DNA of 64,000 nucleotides, taken from NCBI RefSeq assembly GCF_007644105.1, contig NZ_VFAC01000024.1, forward strand, positions 1 through 64,000, in the 5' to 3' direction. Positions 19,325 to 30,155 of this stretch are shown piece by piece; position 1 is the first letter of the stretch, and each line of letters begins with the position of its first letter. The notes under the pieces were generated by a model. The model did not search any database. It was not told the DNA's origin and saw only the letters and a program-made list of their open reading frames with translations. Source of the stretch: Elioraea rosea (GTDB taxonomy: Bacteria; Pseudomonadota; Alphaproteobacteria; Acetobacterales; Acetobacteraceae). The translations under genes were made by a program, and so were the position numbers.

Positions 19325-20224
19325 ATGACTGCCCAGCTTCCCCGCCTTGCCCCCGGACGCAGAACCAAGCTGATCACGCCCGCGCGCCTGATCGCAGCGC
19401 TCGATGCGACATCAAAACCAGTCCGTCAGGCACGCCCCTGGCCGCCCTTGCATCGCTTCCAGCTTCCGCCGACGGAGGTCGCCACCCCTGCGATGACAGA
19501 CCACGTCATCACCCTGCACCTCTCCGGCGATGCCGAAACCGAGACGGACGTGACGGGCCGGATGCGCGGCTACAGGCTTCGGCCGGGCCAGGTCGGGCTC
19601 ATCCCTGCGATGCAGCCGACCTCGTGGAGGCTGGCTGGCGGGGCCGGGTTCCTGCACCTGTACCTGCCGACGGACACGCTCGCGGGCTACGCACAGGAGG
19701 CCGGGCTTGCGGACCGGCTTCGCCCAGGCTTCGGCCTGGATGATCCGTTCCTCGCGAGCCTGCTGCGCCGCATTGCCGACGTCGCCTCACATGCCGAGCC
19801 GGTCGACAAGCTGCTCTGCGAGAGCATCGAGAGGACGATCGCGCTGCACCTTCTCGCGACCTACGGGGAAAGGGCGGTGGCGCTCGGCAGCACGGCGATG
19901 TCGGCTCAACGGCTCCGCGCGGTGCGTTCCCTCGTCGAGGACAATCTAGCCGACGCCTTGACGCTTGAGCTGCTCGCGGGTGCGGCGGGGATGAGCCGGT
20001 TCCATTTCGCCCGGGCGTTCCGCGCGGCCACGGGCATGACGCCGTATCGCTACGTGACGCAGCGGCGCATCGCGCGGGCGCGCGCCCTGCTCGTCGCAGG
20101 GGAGCTTCCGGTGGCCGACATCGCGCTCGCGGTCGGATTCACCACAGCGAGCCACTTCGCCCGCGCCTTCCGCCAGGCGACCGGGGAGAGCCCGACCGCC
20201 TATCGGCGACACCGCAGGCGATAG
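19325..20224 (+). CDS. AraC-family transcriptional regulator
   Basis: 299 residues. The N-terminal 170 residues are a variable, probably cupin-like sensing region. The C-terminal 100 residues are a double helix-turn-helix AraC domain: LTLELLAGAAGMSRFHFARAFRAATGMTPYRYV, then ADIALAVGFTTASHFARAFRQATGESPTAYRR. ATG 19325 is preceded by AGGAG at 11 bases; an ATG at 19301 is the alternative. It is divergent from the isochorismatase/XapX/amidohydrolase unit and probably controls it. It ends two bases before the convergent MFS gene. Confidence 0.88.
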   Translation: MTAQLPRLAPGRRTKLITPARLIAALDATSKPVRQARPWPPLHRFQLPPTEVATPAMTDHVITLHLSGDAETETDVTGRMRGYRLRPGQVGLIPAMQPTSWRLAGGAGFLHLYLPTDTLAGYAQEAGLADRLRPGFGLDDPFLASLLRRIADVASHAEPVDKLLCESIERTIALHLLATYGERAVALGSTAMSAQRLRAVRSLVEDNLADALTLELLAGAAGMSRFHFARAFRAATGMTPYRYVTQRRIARARALLVAGELPVADIALAVGFTTASHFARAFRQATGESPTAYRRHRRR

Positions 20225-20226
20225 GC

Positions 20227-21867
20227 TCAGCGGAACGGCGTCGGCCCGAGATAGAGATGCGTCTCGGGCGGGCCCTCACCTCGGTGCAGCGAGGCGACGC
20301 GGCCGAGAAGCTCCGCCTCCGCCGCGGTGATCCGCGCCGCGTGGCCCGCATAGTCGCCCCAGCGCTCGAGCCCGAACATCTCGACCCAGACGCCGTCCTC
20401 CTGCAGGTCCTCGAGGATGCGCCAGGCGAAGGCGCCGTCGCGGCGGCGGCAGCGGCCGACCTCCTCCATCAGCGCGAGGAAGCGGCGCGTCCGGTCCATC
20501 GGCACGACGTAGCGGATCGTCACCACCACCGGACCGCGCTCGGGGGCGGCGGAATGGGCGGCGCGCGGAAGCGGCACCGCAAGTGTCGGGCCGGCGGGGA
20601 GGGCGGAAGCGGCATCGGCCGTCGGCAGCCGCACGCGCAGCCCGATGGCGGAGGCGACGAGCCCGCCCAGGGCGGCGGCGGTCATCGCCGGGACGATGCC
20701 CCAGATCTCGCCTGCCCAGCCCCAGAGAAGCGTGCCGCCTGTCAGCGCGCCGAAGAAGGCCATCTGGTAGAGCGACAGCGCGCGCGCCCGCACCCAGGCG
20801 GGAAGGGAGAGCTGGGCCGCGACCTGCATCGTCGCGATCGTCGTGATCCAGACGATGCCGTAGGCGAACATTCCGGCCGCGGCGATCGCCGGGTGCCGGC
20901 CGAGCCCGAGCGCGAGGATGGCGGCGGAGGCGAGCACCCCGCCGGCGGCGACCACCATGTCGGCGCGCATCAGTGCGCGGATACGCGGCATCATCAGCCC
21001 GCCGAACACGGCGCCCGCGCCCATCGCGCCGAGCAGCAGCCCGAACGTCTCCGGACCGCTCGCGAGCCGCTCGCGCACGATCAGCGGCAGGAACGCCCAG
21101 GGCGCGGAGGCGAAGGTGAAGAGCAGCGCGGCGCGGATCATCAGCCGCTGCAGCGCGGGCGTGGAGCCGACATAACGCAGCCCGGCCTTCACCGCGGAGA
21201 GGAAGCGCTCGCGCGAGGGCGCGTTGGAGGCATCGCGCTTCCAGGCCGCGAAGGCGCCGATCAGCGGCAGGTAGCTGACCGCGTTGGCCGCGAAGCAGGC
21301 CCAGGCGCCGAGAGTCGCGAGCACGACGCCCCCAAGCGCGGGGCCGACGGCGCGGGCGCCGTTGAAGGCCATGCCATGCAGCGCGATCGCCTGCGGAAGC
21401 TCCTCGCGGGTGACGAGTTCCGGCGTGATCGCCGCCCAGGCGGGCGAGCTCATCGCGTTGCCCACGCCGATGAGGAAGGTGAAGAACAGGAGCGTCCAGG
21501 CGCCGGTGAGCCCCGCGATCGTCAGCGCAGCGAGTGCGACGGCCGCGACCGCCTGCATCGCGATCGAGGCGATCAGGAACAGCCGCCTGTCGATGATGTC
21601 GGCAAGCGCGCCTGCGGGAAGGGCGAGCAGGAAGATCGGCAGCGTGGTCGCCGCCTGCACGGCCGCGACCATGGCGGGCTCGGGCGCGAGATCGGTCATC
21701 AGCCAGCCCGCGCCGGTGTTCTGCAGCCAGGTGCCGAGGCCCGCGGCGGCATTGCCGATCCAGACCGCGCGGAACACGCGGTTCTTCAGCGGCGCGAAGG
21801 CAGGGGAGGTTGGCGTTCGTGGCGGCACGGGGCCGCGATCATGACCGCGACCAGCCGATCGCGCCAC
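20227..21867 (-). CDS. MFS exporter of the MFS_3 family, second copy
   Basis: 546 residues, same architecture as the protein at 14760-16337: twelve membrane segments starting FAPLKNRVFRAVWIGNAAAGLGTWLQNTGAGWL, then a soluble tail RGPVVVTIRYVVPMDRTRRF to the GEGPPETHLYL end. The two share LPIFLLALPAGALAD and QVAAQ/NVAAQ plus LPAWVRARALSLYQ-type stretches, so they are paralogues, clearly diverged. The N-terminal 20 residues (Arg/Pro-rich) are poorly conserved and the start could be further in. It lies 15 bases after the YceI gene. Confidence 0.86.
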   Translation of the reverse strand: MARSAGRGHDRGPVPPRTPTSPAFAPLKNRVFRAVWIGNAAAGLGTWLQNTGAGWLMTDLAPEPAMVAAVQAATTLPIFLLALPAGALADIIDRRLFLIASIAMQAVAAVALAALTIAGLTGAWTLLFFTFLIGVGNAMSSPAWAAITPELVTREELPQAIALHGMAFNGARAVGPALGGVVLATLGAWACFAANAVSYLPLIGAFAAWKRDASNAPSRERFLSAVKAGLRYVGSTPALQRLMIRAALLFTFASAPWAFLPLIVRERLASGPETFGLLLGAMGAGAVFGGLMMPRIRALMRADMVVAAGGVLASAAILALGLGRHPAIAAAGMFAYGIVWITTIATMQVAAQLSLPAWVRARALSLYQMAFFGALTGGTLLWGWAGEIWGIVPAMTAAALGGLVASAIGLRVRLPTADAASALPAGPTLAVPLPRAAHSAAPERGPVVVTIRYVVPMDRTRRFLALMEEVGRCRRRDGAFAWRILEDLQEDGVWVEMFGLERWGDYAGHAARITAAEAELLGRVASLHRGEGPPETHLYLGPTPFR

Positions 21868-21882
21868 CGCCTCGCTGCGCGG

Positions 21883-22446
21883 TCAGCGCGGCAGAGGCGC
21901 GATGACGCGGATCGCGACGGTGTCTCCGGCGAGAAACGGCCGCGCGGTGATGCCCCAGGCGCTGCGGCTGATGCGCGCCTCGGCCCGCACCATGCCGTCC
22001 TCGCGCGCGAGGGTGAGGCGGACGGGGTGGGTGACGCCCTTGATGGTGAGCTCGCCCTGCAGCGTCTCCGTCTCGGCCGCAGTGTCGCTCGCCTTCACGA
22101 TACGCCCTGCATGGAAGGTGATCGCGCGGTGGTGGGCGACGTCGAGAAAGCCCATGGATTTCACGTCGTTCTCGATCGGCCCGCCATCGAGCATCAGGCT
22201 CGCGGCGTCGATCTCCACCTCGGCCCGGCTGCCCTTCGGGTCGAGCACGATCCTGCCCGAGAACGCGGCGAACCGGCCTTCCAGGGGAAAGATGCCGAGC
22301 GCATAGGCGGTGAAGCCGATGCTGCAGCAGGAGGGCGTGACCTCGAGCGTGTGGGGGGCGGAGGCGGACACGGCAAGCCGATCGCTTTCCGGCGCAGCGC
22401 CTGCGGCAAGCGGTAGGATGAGGAGAAGCGGAATGAGGCGGCGCAT
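21883..22446 (-). CDS. YceI-family periplasmic protein
   Basis: 187 residues with a signal peptide (MRRLIPLLLILPLAAGA). The mature part is a YceI-like beta barrel: HTLEVTPSCCSIGFTAYALGIFPLEGRFAAFSGRIVLDP, DVKSMGFLDVAHHRAITFHAG, LQGELTIKGVTHPVRLTL, and the end RSAWGITARPFLAGDTVAIRV. YceI proteins bind isoprenoid-type lipids in the periplasm. ATG 22446 was preferred to an in-frame start at 22548 because the signal peptide begins here. It probably shares a transcript with the downstream MFS gene. Confidence 0.9.
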   Translation of the reverse strand: MRRLIPLLLILPLAAGAAPESDRLAVSASAPHTLEVTPSCCSIGFTAYALGIFPLEGRFAAFSGRIVLDPKGSRAEVEIDAASLMLDGGPIENDVKSMGFLDVAHHRAITFHAGRIVKASDTAAETETLQGELTIKGVTHPVRLTLAREDGMVRAEARISRSAWGITARPFLAGDTVAIRVIAPLPR

Positions 22447-22611
22447 CCTAAGCCCCTGTCCACCGGCCTCGGCAGCGTAGCACCGGCGCGGCAGCGCGGC
22501 CGCGCACCGATGCGTGAGGGTGCGGGGACGGAGCGGCGCGGTGTTCACCTCCGCGCCGTCGCTGCGCTACACAGGGGGAGGATCAGCCTCGAGCCGGGAC
22601 GGAGACGGGCG

Positions 22612-22866
22612 ATGGATGGCGGCACCTTCGTGATGCTGAACTTCCTCCTGGTGAAGGGGCCGATCCTCGCGATCGCGCTCTACCAGCTCTGGTCGCTTCG
22701 ACACTATCCGAAGCCGCCCGAGCGTCAGGAACGGAACGCGCCGCCGCCCTCGCCGATGGGCGGCGACAGAAAGCCGCTGCCGAACAAGCCTTTGCCCGAA
22801 TGCCTGGTTCCCCGGCCATTGGCCGCGCCCGCGCCACACGAGGAGCGGGTGAGGGAACTCGTCTGA
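22612..22866 (+). CDS. Small single-TM hypothetical protein
   Basis: 84 residues with one hydrophobic helix (VMLNFLLVKGPILAIALYQLWSL) near the N-terminus and a Pro-rich cytoplasmic tail. The third codon positions are strongly G/C like real neighbours, GGAGACGGG precedes the ATG, and a hairpin follows the stop. No family recognised. Divergent from yceI. Confidence 0.5.
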   Translation: MDGGTFVMLNFLLVKGPILAIALYQLWSLRHYPKPPERQERNAPPPSPMGGDRKPLPNKPLPECLVPRPLAAPAPHEERVRELV

Positions 22867-22887
22867 CGACAAGAAGCAAACGCAAAT

Positions 22888-22907
22888 GGCCCGTCTTTTG
22901 GCGGGCC
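22888..22907 (+). terminator. Hairpin after the small membrane protein gene
   Basis: GGCCCG and CGGGCC pair around an 8-base loop containing a T run (tcttttgg), 22 bases after the stop. There is no downstream U tract, so termination would be weak. Confidence 0.45.
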
Positions 22908-23082
22908 TTCGCATATCTGGGCGGTCGGACAGCCGGTCGGCCGGCGTGACCGGACCGCCAGGCATTGTTCCGGGGTGCGTCGGGTGTCGCGAGTTGCACA
23001 CGGCAGTCGGTAAACTTTACATAACGCAACGATCATCGACCGCTTAAGAGCTAACCTATTGATTTTTCATATGGTATTCTGG

Positions 23083-23098
23083 CGGCCTGGTTCTTGCT
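23083..23098 (+). promoter_or_regulatory. Candidate sigma-54 promoter of the PEP-CTERM gene
   Basis: CGGCCTGGTTCTTGCT has GG and GC separated by exactly ten bases and a perfect TTGCT -12 element; the -24 element is degenerate (cGGCct versus TGGCAC). It ends 35 bases before the ATG at 23134. PEP-CTERM genes in other bacteria are known to use RpoN with the PrsK/PrsR system, which makes the match plausible. Confidence 0.45.
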
Positions 23099-23133
23099 GT
23101 CCGAATTTTTCGGAACGATCAGGAGGTTTCTTC

Positions 23134-23808
23134 ATGTCGGTCAGGCGGATGATTGGCGCGGCTGCGTTCGCAATTGCCACCCTCGCTGCGGTCCCGCGCG
23201 CTGATGCGGCCTTCACCTTCACCGTCGTTGAGCAGGGTTCCGACGTTGTGTTTACCGGCAGCGGAACGCTCAACCTTGGCGGCCTTTCTTTTTTTGGGAC
23301 CGTCACTGGCAATCGCGGTCTTGGCTCCAGCTTCCTGTTGAGCGTTTCCTCTCCTGTTGACGCCTACACGGGCATCACCGGACCGGCCACGTTCAAGACG
23401 GTCTCCAACTTCGTTCCCACTGCAAGCTCGGGGGACCCAGTTGGAATTCAGCCTTCTTTCTCCGCCCTGTTCGTGCCAGTCGGCTACGCTTCGGGGACCC
23501 CGTTGTCCGCTAGCATGACGTTCGCTGACCATGACTACACGACGCTGGGGCTGACACCGGGCACGTTCACCTGGACCTGGGGCTCAGGCGCCGCCGCAGA
23601 TAGCTTCACTATTCAGATAACCGCACCGACCGACCCTGAGCCAGTCCCGGAGCCTGCTTCGGCGGTCCTCTTCGGTGCCGGGCCTGCTCGGCCTCGCGGC
23701 TGCGGCGGCGCGCCGCCGGCGGCATCGGATCAGGCGGTAGCTGTCGGCGCTCCCCATCGACAGGACGTGGCAGTCGCGCTCGAAGGCGACGCTACTGATG
23801 TAGAGTGA
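23134..23808 (+). CDS. PEP-CTERM domain protein, sorting signal disrupted by a frameshift
   Basis: Exported protein with signal peptide MSVRRMIGAAAFAIATLAAVPRADA and a beta-rich, Ser/Thr/Gly-rich body, of the kind anchored by exosortase. The start has a perfect AGGAGG seven bases upstream. Near the end it reads PEPVPEPASAVLFGAG, the PEP motif and the beginning of the hydrophobic helix, but then changes to PARPRGCGGAPP. Removing one G from ggg at 23680-23682 restores LLGLAAAARRRRHRIRR and a stop at 23740: the classical Leu/Ala helix plus Arg cluster. As it stands, the reading frame continues to 23808 and lacks the helix. Either a recent mutation or an assembly error. The body sequence has no known enzymatic family. 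Confidence 0.8.
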   Translation: MSVRRMIGAAAFAIATLAAVPRADAAFTFTVVEQGSDVVFTGSGTLNLGGLSFFGTVTGNRGLGSSFLLSVSSPVDAYTGITGPATFKTVSNFVPTASSGDPVGIQPSFSALFVPVGYASGTPLSASMTFADHDYTTLGLTPGTFTWTWGSGAAADSFTIQITAPTDPEPVPEPASAVLFGAGPARPRGCGGAPPAASDQAVAVGAPHRQDVAVALEGDATDVE

Positions 23809-23935
23809 GGCATCTGCGATCGGCCTGCCGCGCCCGCGCCGAGATGAAGAACCGGCCAGCGGCGAACTGACGGACGCAGGCCCTGCGGTCTTCCTCAATC
23901 AGGATCGCGGCGAAGGACAGGTCGTGGCGGGTCAT
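23792..23935 (-). CDS. Possible 47-residue protein
   Basis: MTRHDLSFAAILIEEDRRAC begins a short reading frame rich in Arg and Phe (FAAGRFFISARARQ). GGAGG lies seven bases before ATG 23935 and third positions are G/C-rich, both favouring a real gene. It overlaps the antisense 3' end of the frameshifted PEP-CTERM frame but not the restored frame ending at 23740. No family known; the shortness keeps confidence low. Confidence 0.35.
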   Translation of the reverse strand: MTRHDLSFAAILIEEDRRACVRQFAAGRFFISARARQADRRCLTLHQ

Positions 23936-24025
23936 GGTCATGCCTCCGTGCCCCTTGCCAGAGGTGGGGTGGGAGGGTCGCGCGCGGCAAGCGCGCCGGC
24001 GCACACGCGGGCGTCCTGAAACGCA

Positions 24026-24051
24026 GAAGGCCCGCATCACTGCGGGCCTTC
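24026..24051 (-). terminator. Strong hairpin downstream of glnA
   Basis: Arms GAAGGCCCGCA and TGCGGGCCTTC pair over 11 bases around a 4-base loop, and the outer AACGC/GCGTT extends the stem past one unpaired base. Read on the minus strand it ends in CTGCGTTTC. It is the second of two hairpins after glnA and probably the main terminator of glnBA. Confidence 0.7.
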
Positions 24052-24081
24052 GCGTTGTCGGTACGCTGATCGGGCGCAATC

Positions 24082-24107
24082 GCCGGTCCGCCAACAAGCG
24101 GACCGGC
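24082..24107 (-). terminator. First hairpin downstream of glnA
   Basis: GCCGGTCCGC and GCGGACCGGC form a perfect 10-base-pair stem with a 6-base loop, 25 bases after the glnA stop. No U tract follows; it may protect the 3' end or act with the hairpin at 24026-24051. Confidence 0.5.
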
Positions 24108-24131
24108 CCTGACCCCGGCGGCGGGGCCGCC

Positions 24132-25550
<1,419 letters not shown>

Positions 25551-25650
25551 GGTTCCCCTTCCTATTCTCTCAGGTCGTTGCAGGCGCGCCGTCCCCGGGC
25601 GGGGAGGGCGGATGGATGGCCTCTCTACTCTGCCGCCGGCCGGGCGGCCC

Positions 25651-25668
25651 GCCCCGCCGGCGCGGGGC
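25651..25668 (-). other. GC hairpin between glnB and glnA
   Basis: GCCCCGC and GCGGGGC pair around CGGC in the 152-base glnB-glnA gap. It may be a processing or partial-termination site that sets the relative amounts of the two proteins; there is no U tract. Confidence 0.3.
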
Positions 25669-25702
25669 GCGGGAGGCGGAAAGCTGGTGGGCGGGATCGC
25701 GA

Positions 25703-27545
<1,843 letters not shown>

Positions 27546-27577
27546 GCCACGGCGGCGTATGGGAGCGGCCTTCGTGC

Positions 27578-27653
27578 GGCGGCCTTAGCTCAGCGGTAGA
27601 GCGCCTGGTTGTGGTCCAGGATGCCACGGGTTCGATCCCCGTAGGTCGCCCCA
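27578..27653 (+). tRNA. tRNA-His (GTG anticodon)
   Basis: The cloverleaf folds cleanly: acceptor GCGGCCT/AGGTCGC, D arm with AGCTCAGCGGTAGAGC, anticodon stem CCTGG/CCAGG around TTGTGGT (anticodon GTG), T arm with GGTTCGATCC, and an encoded CCA. The extra 5' G at 27578 opposite C at 27650 is the G-1:C73 identity pair of tRNA-His. It lies between the aminotransferase and the homocysteine methyltransferase-family gene. Confidence 0.97.
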
Positions 27654-27822
27654 CCTCCGCCCTTTCCTGCTCTGCGCCAATCCCGCTCGCAGCTCCTCCG
27701 CCGATCCGGCGTGCCGACGCGGTTCCGGGTCCGCGCCCCGGCTTGTGTTGCTGCATCGTAATGGATAGACTGCCCCGAACACACTGCCTTGCCTTGCCCG
27801 TGGCGCAATGGAGGCCAGCACC

Positions 27823-28764
27823 ATGCAGCATCGCAACGCCCTGCCGCAGCTCTCCGGCAAGCTGCTCGTCACCGATGGCGGACTGGAAACCACCCTCATC
27901 TTCCACGAGGGGTTCGACCTTCCGCACTTCGCCGCTTTCCCGCTGCTCGACACGGCCGAGGGCAGGGCGGCGCTCCGCCGCTACTACGACAGCTACGGCG
28001 CGGCCTCCGCGCGAAGCGGTGCAGGCTGCATCCTCGACACGCCGACCTTCCGCGCGAGCCCGGAATGGGCGGCGAAGCTCGGCTACGGCACGGCCGACCT
28101 CGCGAGGATCATCGCCGACGGCGTCGCACTGCTGTCGGCCGTCCGCGCTGCCTGGCAGGCACCCGACAGACCCATCGTGATCAACGGCGCGATCGGCCCG
28201 CGCGGCGACGGCTATTCCGCCGCCGAGACGATGGACGGGGCGACCTCCGAGGCCTACCACGCGCCCCAGATACGCCGCTATGCCGAGGCAGGGGCCGACC
28301 TGGTCATGGCCCAGACGATGACGCATGCCGGGGAAGCGATTGGCATCGCGCGTGCTGCCGCCAAGGTGGGGATGCCTGCGGTCGTGTCCTTCACCGTCGA
28401 GACGGACGGCCGCCTTCCGGATGGCACGCCGCTTCATGAAGCGATCCTCGCAACCGATGCGGCGACCGGCTCCTCTCCCGTCCACTACATGGTCAACTGC
28501 GCCCACCCGTCGCACGTCGCGCCGGCGCTCGAGGCGGAGGGGGCGTGGATTGCGCGGCTCGGCGGGCTTCGCGCCAATCCGTCGCCGAAGAGCCATGCGG
28601 AGCTCAATGAGTCGACGACGCTCGAGGACGGCGACCCCGATGAACTTGCGGCGCTGCTCGGCGCGCTGCGCCGGCAGCATCGCCAGTTCTGCGTAATTGG
28701 TGGCTGCTGCGGTTCGGATCATCGCCACGCCGAGAAGATCGGGTTGACCTGCCGCGCCGTCTGA
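27823..28764 (+). CDS. Homocysteine S-methyltransferase family protein
   Basis: 313 residues, barrel of the homocysteine S-methyltransferase family. LVTDGGLETTLIF is the N-terminal strand; zinc-binding Cys are expected in YMVNCAHPSH and VIGGCCGSDHRH, both present. Enzymes of this family transfer a methyl group from S-methylmethionine, betaine or similar donors to homocysteine. The donor is unknown here. The chosen ATG has GGAGG nine bases upstream; ATG 27808, five codons earlier, lacks one. Alone, downstream of tRNA-His. Confidence 0.88.
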   Translation: MQHRNALPQLSGKLLVTDGGLETTLIFHEGFDLPHFAAFPLLDTAEGRAALRRYYDSYGAASARSGAGCILDTPTFRASPEWAAKLGYGTADLARIIADGVALLSAVRAAWQAPDRPIVINGAIGPRGDGYSAAETMDGATSEAYHAPQIRRYAEAGADLVMAQTMTHAGEAIGIARAAAKVGMPAVVSFTVETDGRLPDGTPLHEAILATDAATGSSPVHYMVNCAHPSHVAPALEAEGAWIARLGGLRANPSPKSHAELNESTTLEDGDPDELAALLGALRRQHRQFCVIGGCCGSDHRHAEKIGLTCRAV

Positions 28765-28882
28765 CCAAAGCGGCCGCGAAGTCTGCAGGAAAGATCCGCC
28801 ACGCGAAGGCAGGGCGGGCCCCATTGCATCGCTGCCCGCGCCGTGTCCCACTCCCCGCGCTCAGCGGGAGGATTCCGAACCC

Positions 28883-29668
28883 ATGCAGATCTCACTCGCC
28901 GGTCGCCGCGCCCTGATCACCGGCGCCTCCGACGGGCTCGGCCTCGCCATGGCGAAGCGCTTCGCTGCCTCCGGCGCTTCGGTCGCGCTGCTCGCCCGCC
29001 GGCCCGGCCCGCTCGAGGAGGCGGCGGAGGCGGTGCGCGCCGAAGCGAAGGGCACGACGGCGGTGGCCATCCCGTGCGACGTCTCGAAGGCCGAGGAGGT
29101 CGCAGCTGGCTTCGCCGCGGCGGAAGCCGCGCTCGGCGGCACCGACATCCTCGTCAACAACGCCGGCACCTCCGTTCGCGGCCCCTTCGAGACGATCACC
29201 GATGCGGTCTGGCAGGCCGATCTCGACCTCAAGCTGTTCGCCGCGATCCGCCTCACCCGTCTTGCGTTCCCCGGCATGCGCGCGCGGCGCTGGGGCAGGG
29301 TGATCAACGTGCTGAACACCGGCACCAAGGCCCCACCCGCGGAGGGCTGCCCCACCGCCGTCTCGCGCGCCGCCGGCATGGCGCTCACCAAGGTCCTGGC
29401 CAACGAAGGCGCGCCCGACAACATCCTCGTCAACGCCCTTCTCGTCGGCATGATCGAGAGCGGCCAGTGGAAGCGCCGCCACGCGGCCGACAATCGCGGC
29501 ATCTCCTGGGACGAGTGGGCGGCGGAGCAGGGCGCGCGCATCCCCCTCGGGCGCATCGGGCGGGCGGAGGAGTTCGCGAGCCTCGCCTGCTTCCTGTGCT
29601 CGGAGGAGGGCGGCTACGTGACGGGCACGGCCATCAACGTCGATGGGGGCAGGACCCCCGTGGTGTGA
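28883..29668 (+). CDS. SDR-family protein lacking the usual catalytic Tyr and Lys
   Basis: 261 residues with a good NAD(P)-binding Rossmann start (ALITGASDGLGLAMAKRFAASG, DILVNNAGTS) and the typical C-terminal TGTAINVDGG. The active-site segment reads NVLNTGTKAPPAEGCPTAVSRAAGMALTK: where classical SDRs have Ser, Tyr and Lys (YxxxK) it has Thr-Ala-Val-Ser-Arg. A divergent subgroup of the family resembling 3-oxoacyl-ACP reductases shares this substitution, so it may be a non-classical reductase or a binding protein. GGGAGGA precedes the start. It ends 13 bases before the DUF1772 gene. Confidence 0.85.
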   Translation: MQISLAGRRALITGASDGLGLAMAKRFAASGASVALLARRPGPLEEAAEAVRAEAKGTTAVAIPCDVSKAEEVAAGFAAAEAALGGTDILVNNAGTSVRGPFETITDAVWQADLDLKLFAAIRLTRLAFPGMRARRWGRVINVLNTGTKAPPAEGCPTAVSRAAGMALTKVLANEGAPDNILVNALLVGMIESGQWKRRHAADNRGISWDEWAAEQGARIPLGRIGRAEEFASLACFLCSEEGGYVTGTAINVDGGRTPVV

Positions 29669-29681
29669 CGCGAGGGCGCGG

Positions 29682-30155
29682 ATGACGCCGCTGGTTCTGC
29701 TCGCCGCGATCGGTGCGGGGACCATGGGGGGCTTCTTCTACGCCTTCTCGGGCCTCGTCATGCCGTCTCTCCGCCGCCTCGATCCGCCCGGGGCGATGAA
29801 GGCGATGCAGACGATCAACGTTGTGGTGTTGAGCCCGCACTTCTTCGCGCTCTTCTTCGGCACCGCGGCGTTGAGCCTGGCCATCATCGTCTCGGGGGTC
29901 GTCTGGCCGGAAGGCGCGCCGACCTGGCTCGCCATCGCGGGCGGCAGCGTCTATCTCGCCGCGATCATCGGCGTCACCGTTGCCGCGAACGTGCCGATGA
30001 ACCAGGCGCTGGCAGCGGCGGATGCGGGCGCGCCGGAGGGTGCCGCCCTGTGGGCCCACTACCTGAAGCGATGGACGGCGTGGAACCACGTCCGCGCGGT
30101 CGGGGGCATGGTGTCGCTCGCGCTGTTCCTGGCGAGCCTCGTGGCGCGCGCCTAG
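29682..30155 (+). CDS. DUF1772 (anthrone oxygenase-like) membrane protein
   Basis: 157-residue membrane protein with four helices. Features of DUF1772 are GTMGGFFYAFSGLVMPSL near the start, VPMNQAL in the middle and the polar WTAWNHVRAVGGMVSL end. Some members are linked to anthrone oxygenases; the function here is unknown. Starts 13 bases after the SDR and overlaps the convergent hypothetical gene by four bases. Confidence 0.8.
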   Translation: MTPLVLLAAIGAGTMGGFFYAFSGLVMPSLRRLDPPGAMKAMQTINVVVLSPHFFALFFGTAALSLAIIVSGVVWPEGAPTWLAIAGGSVYLAAIIGVTVAANVPMNQALAAADAGAPEGAALWAHYLKRWTAWNHVRAVGGMVSLALFLASLVARA

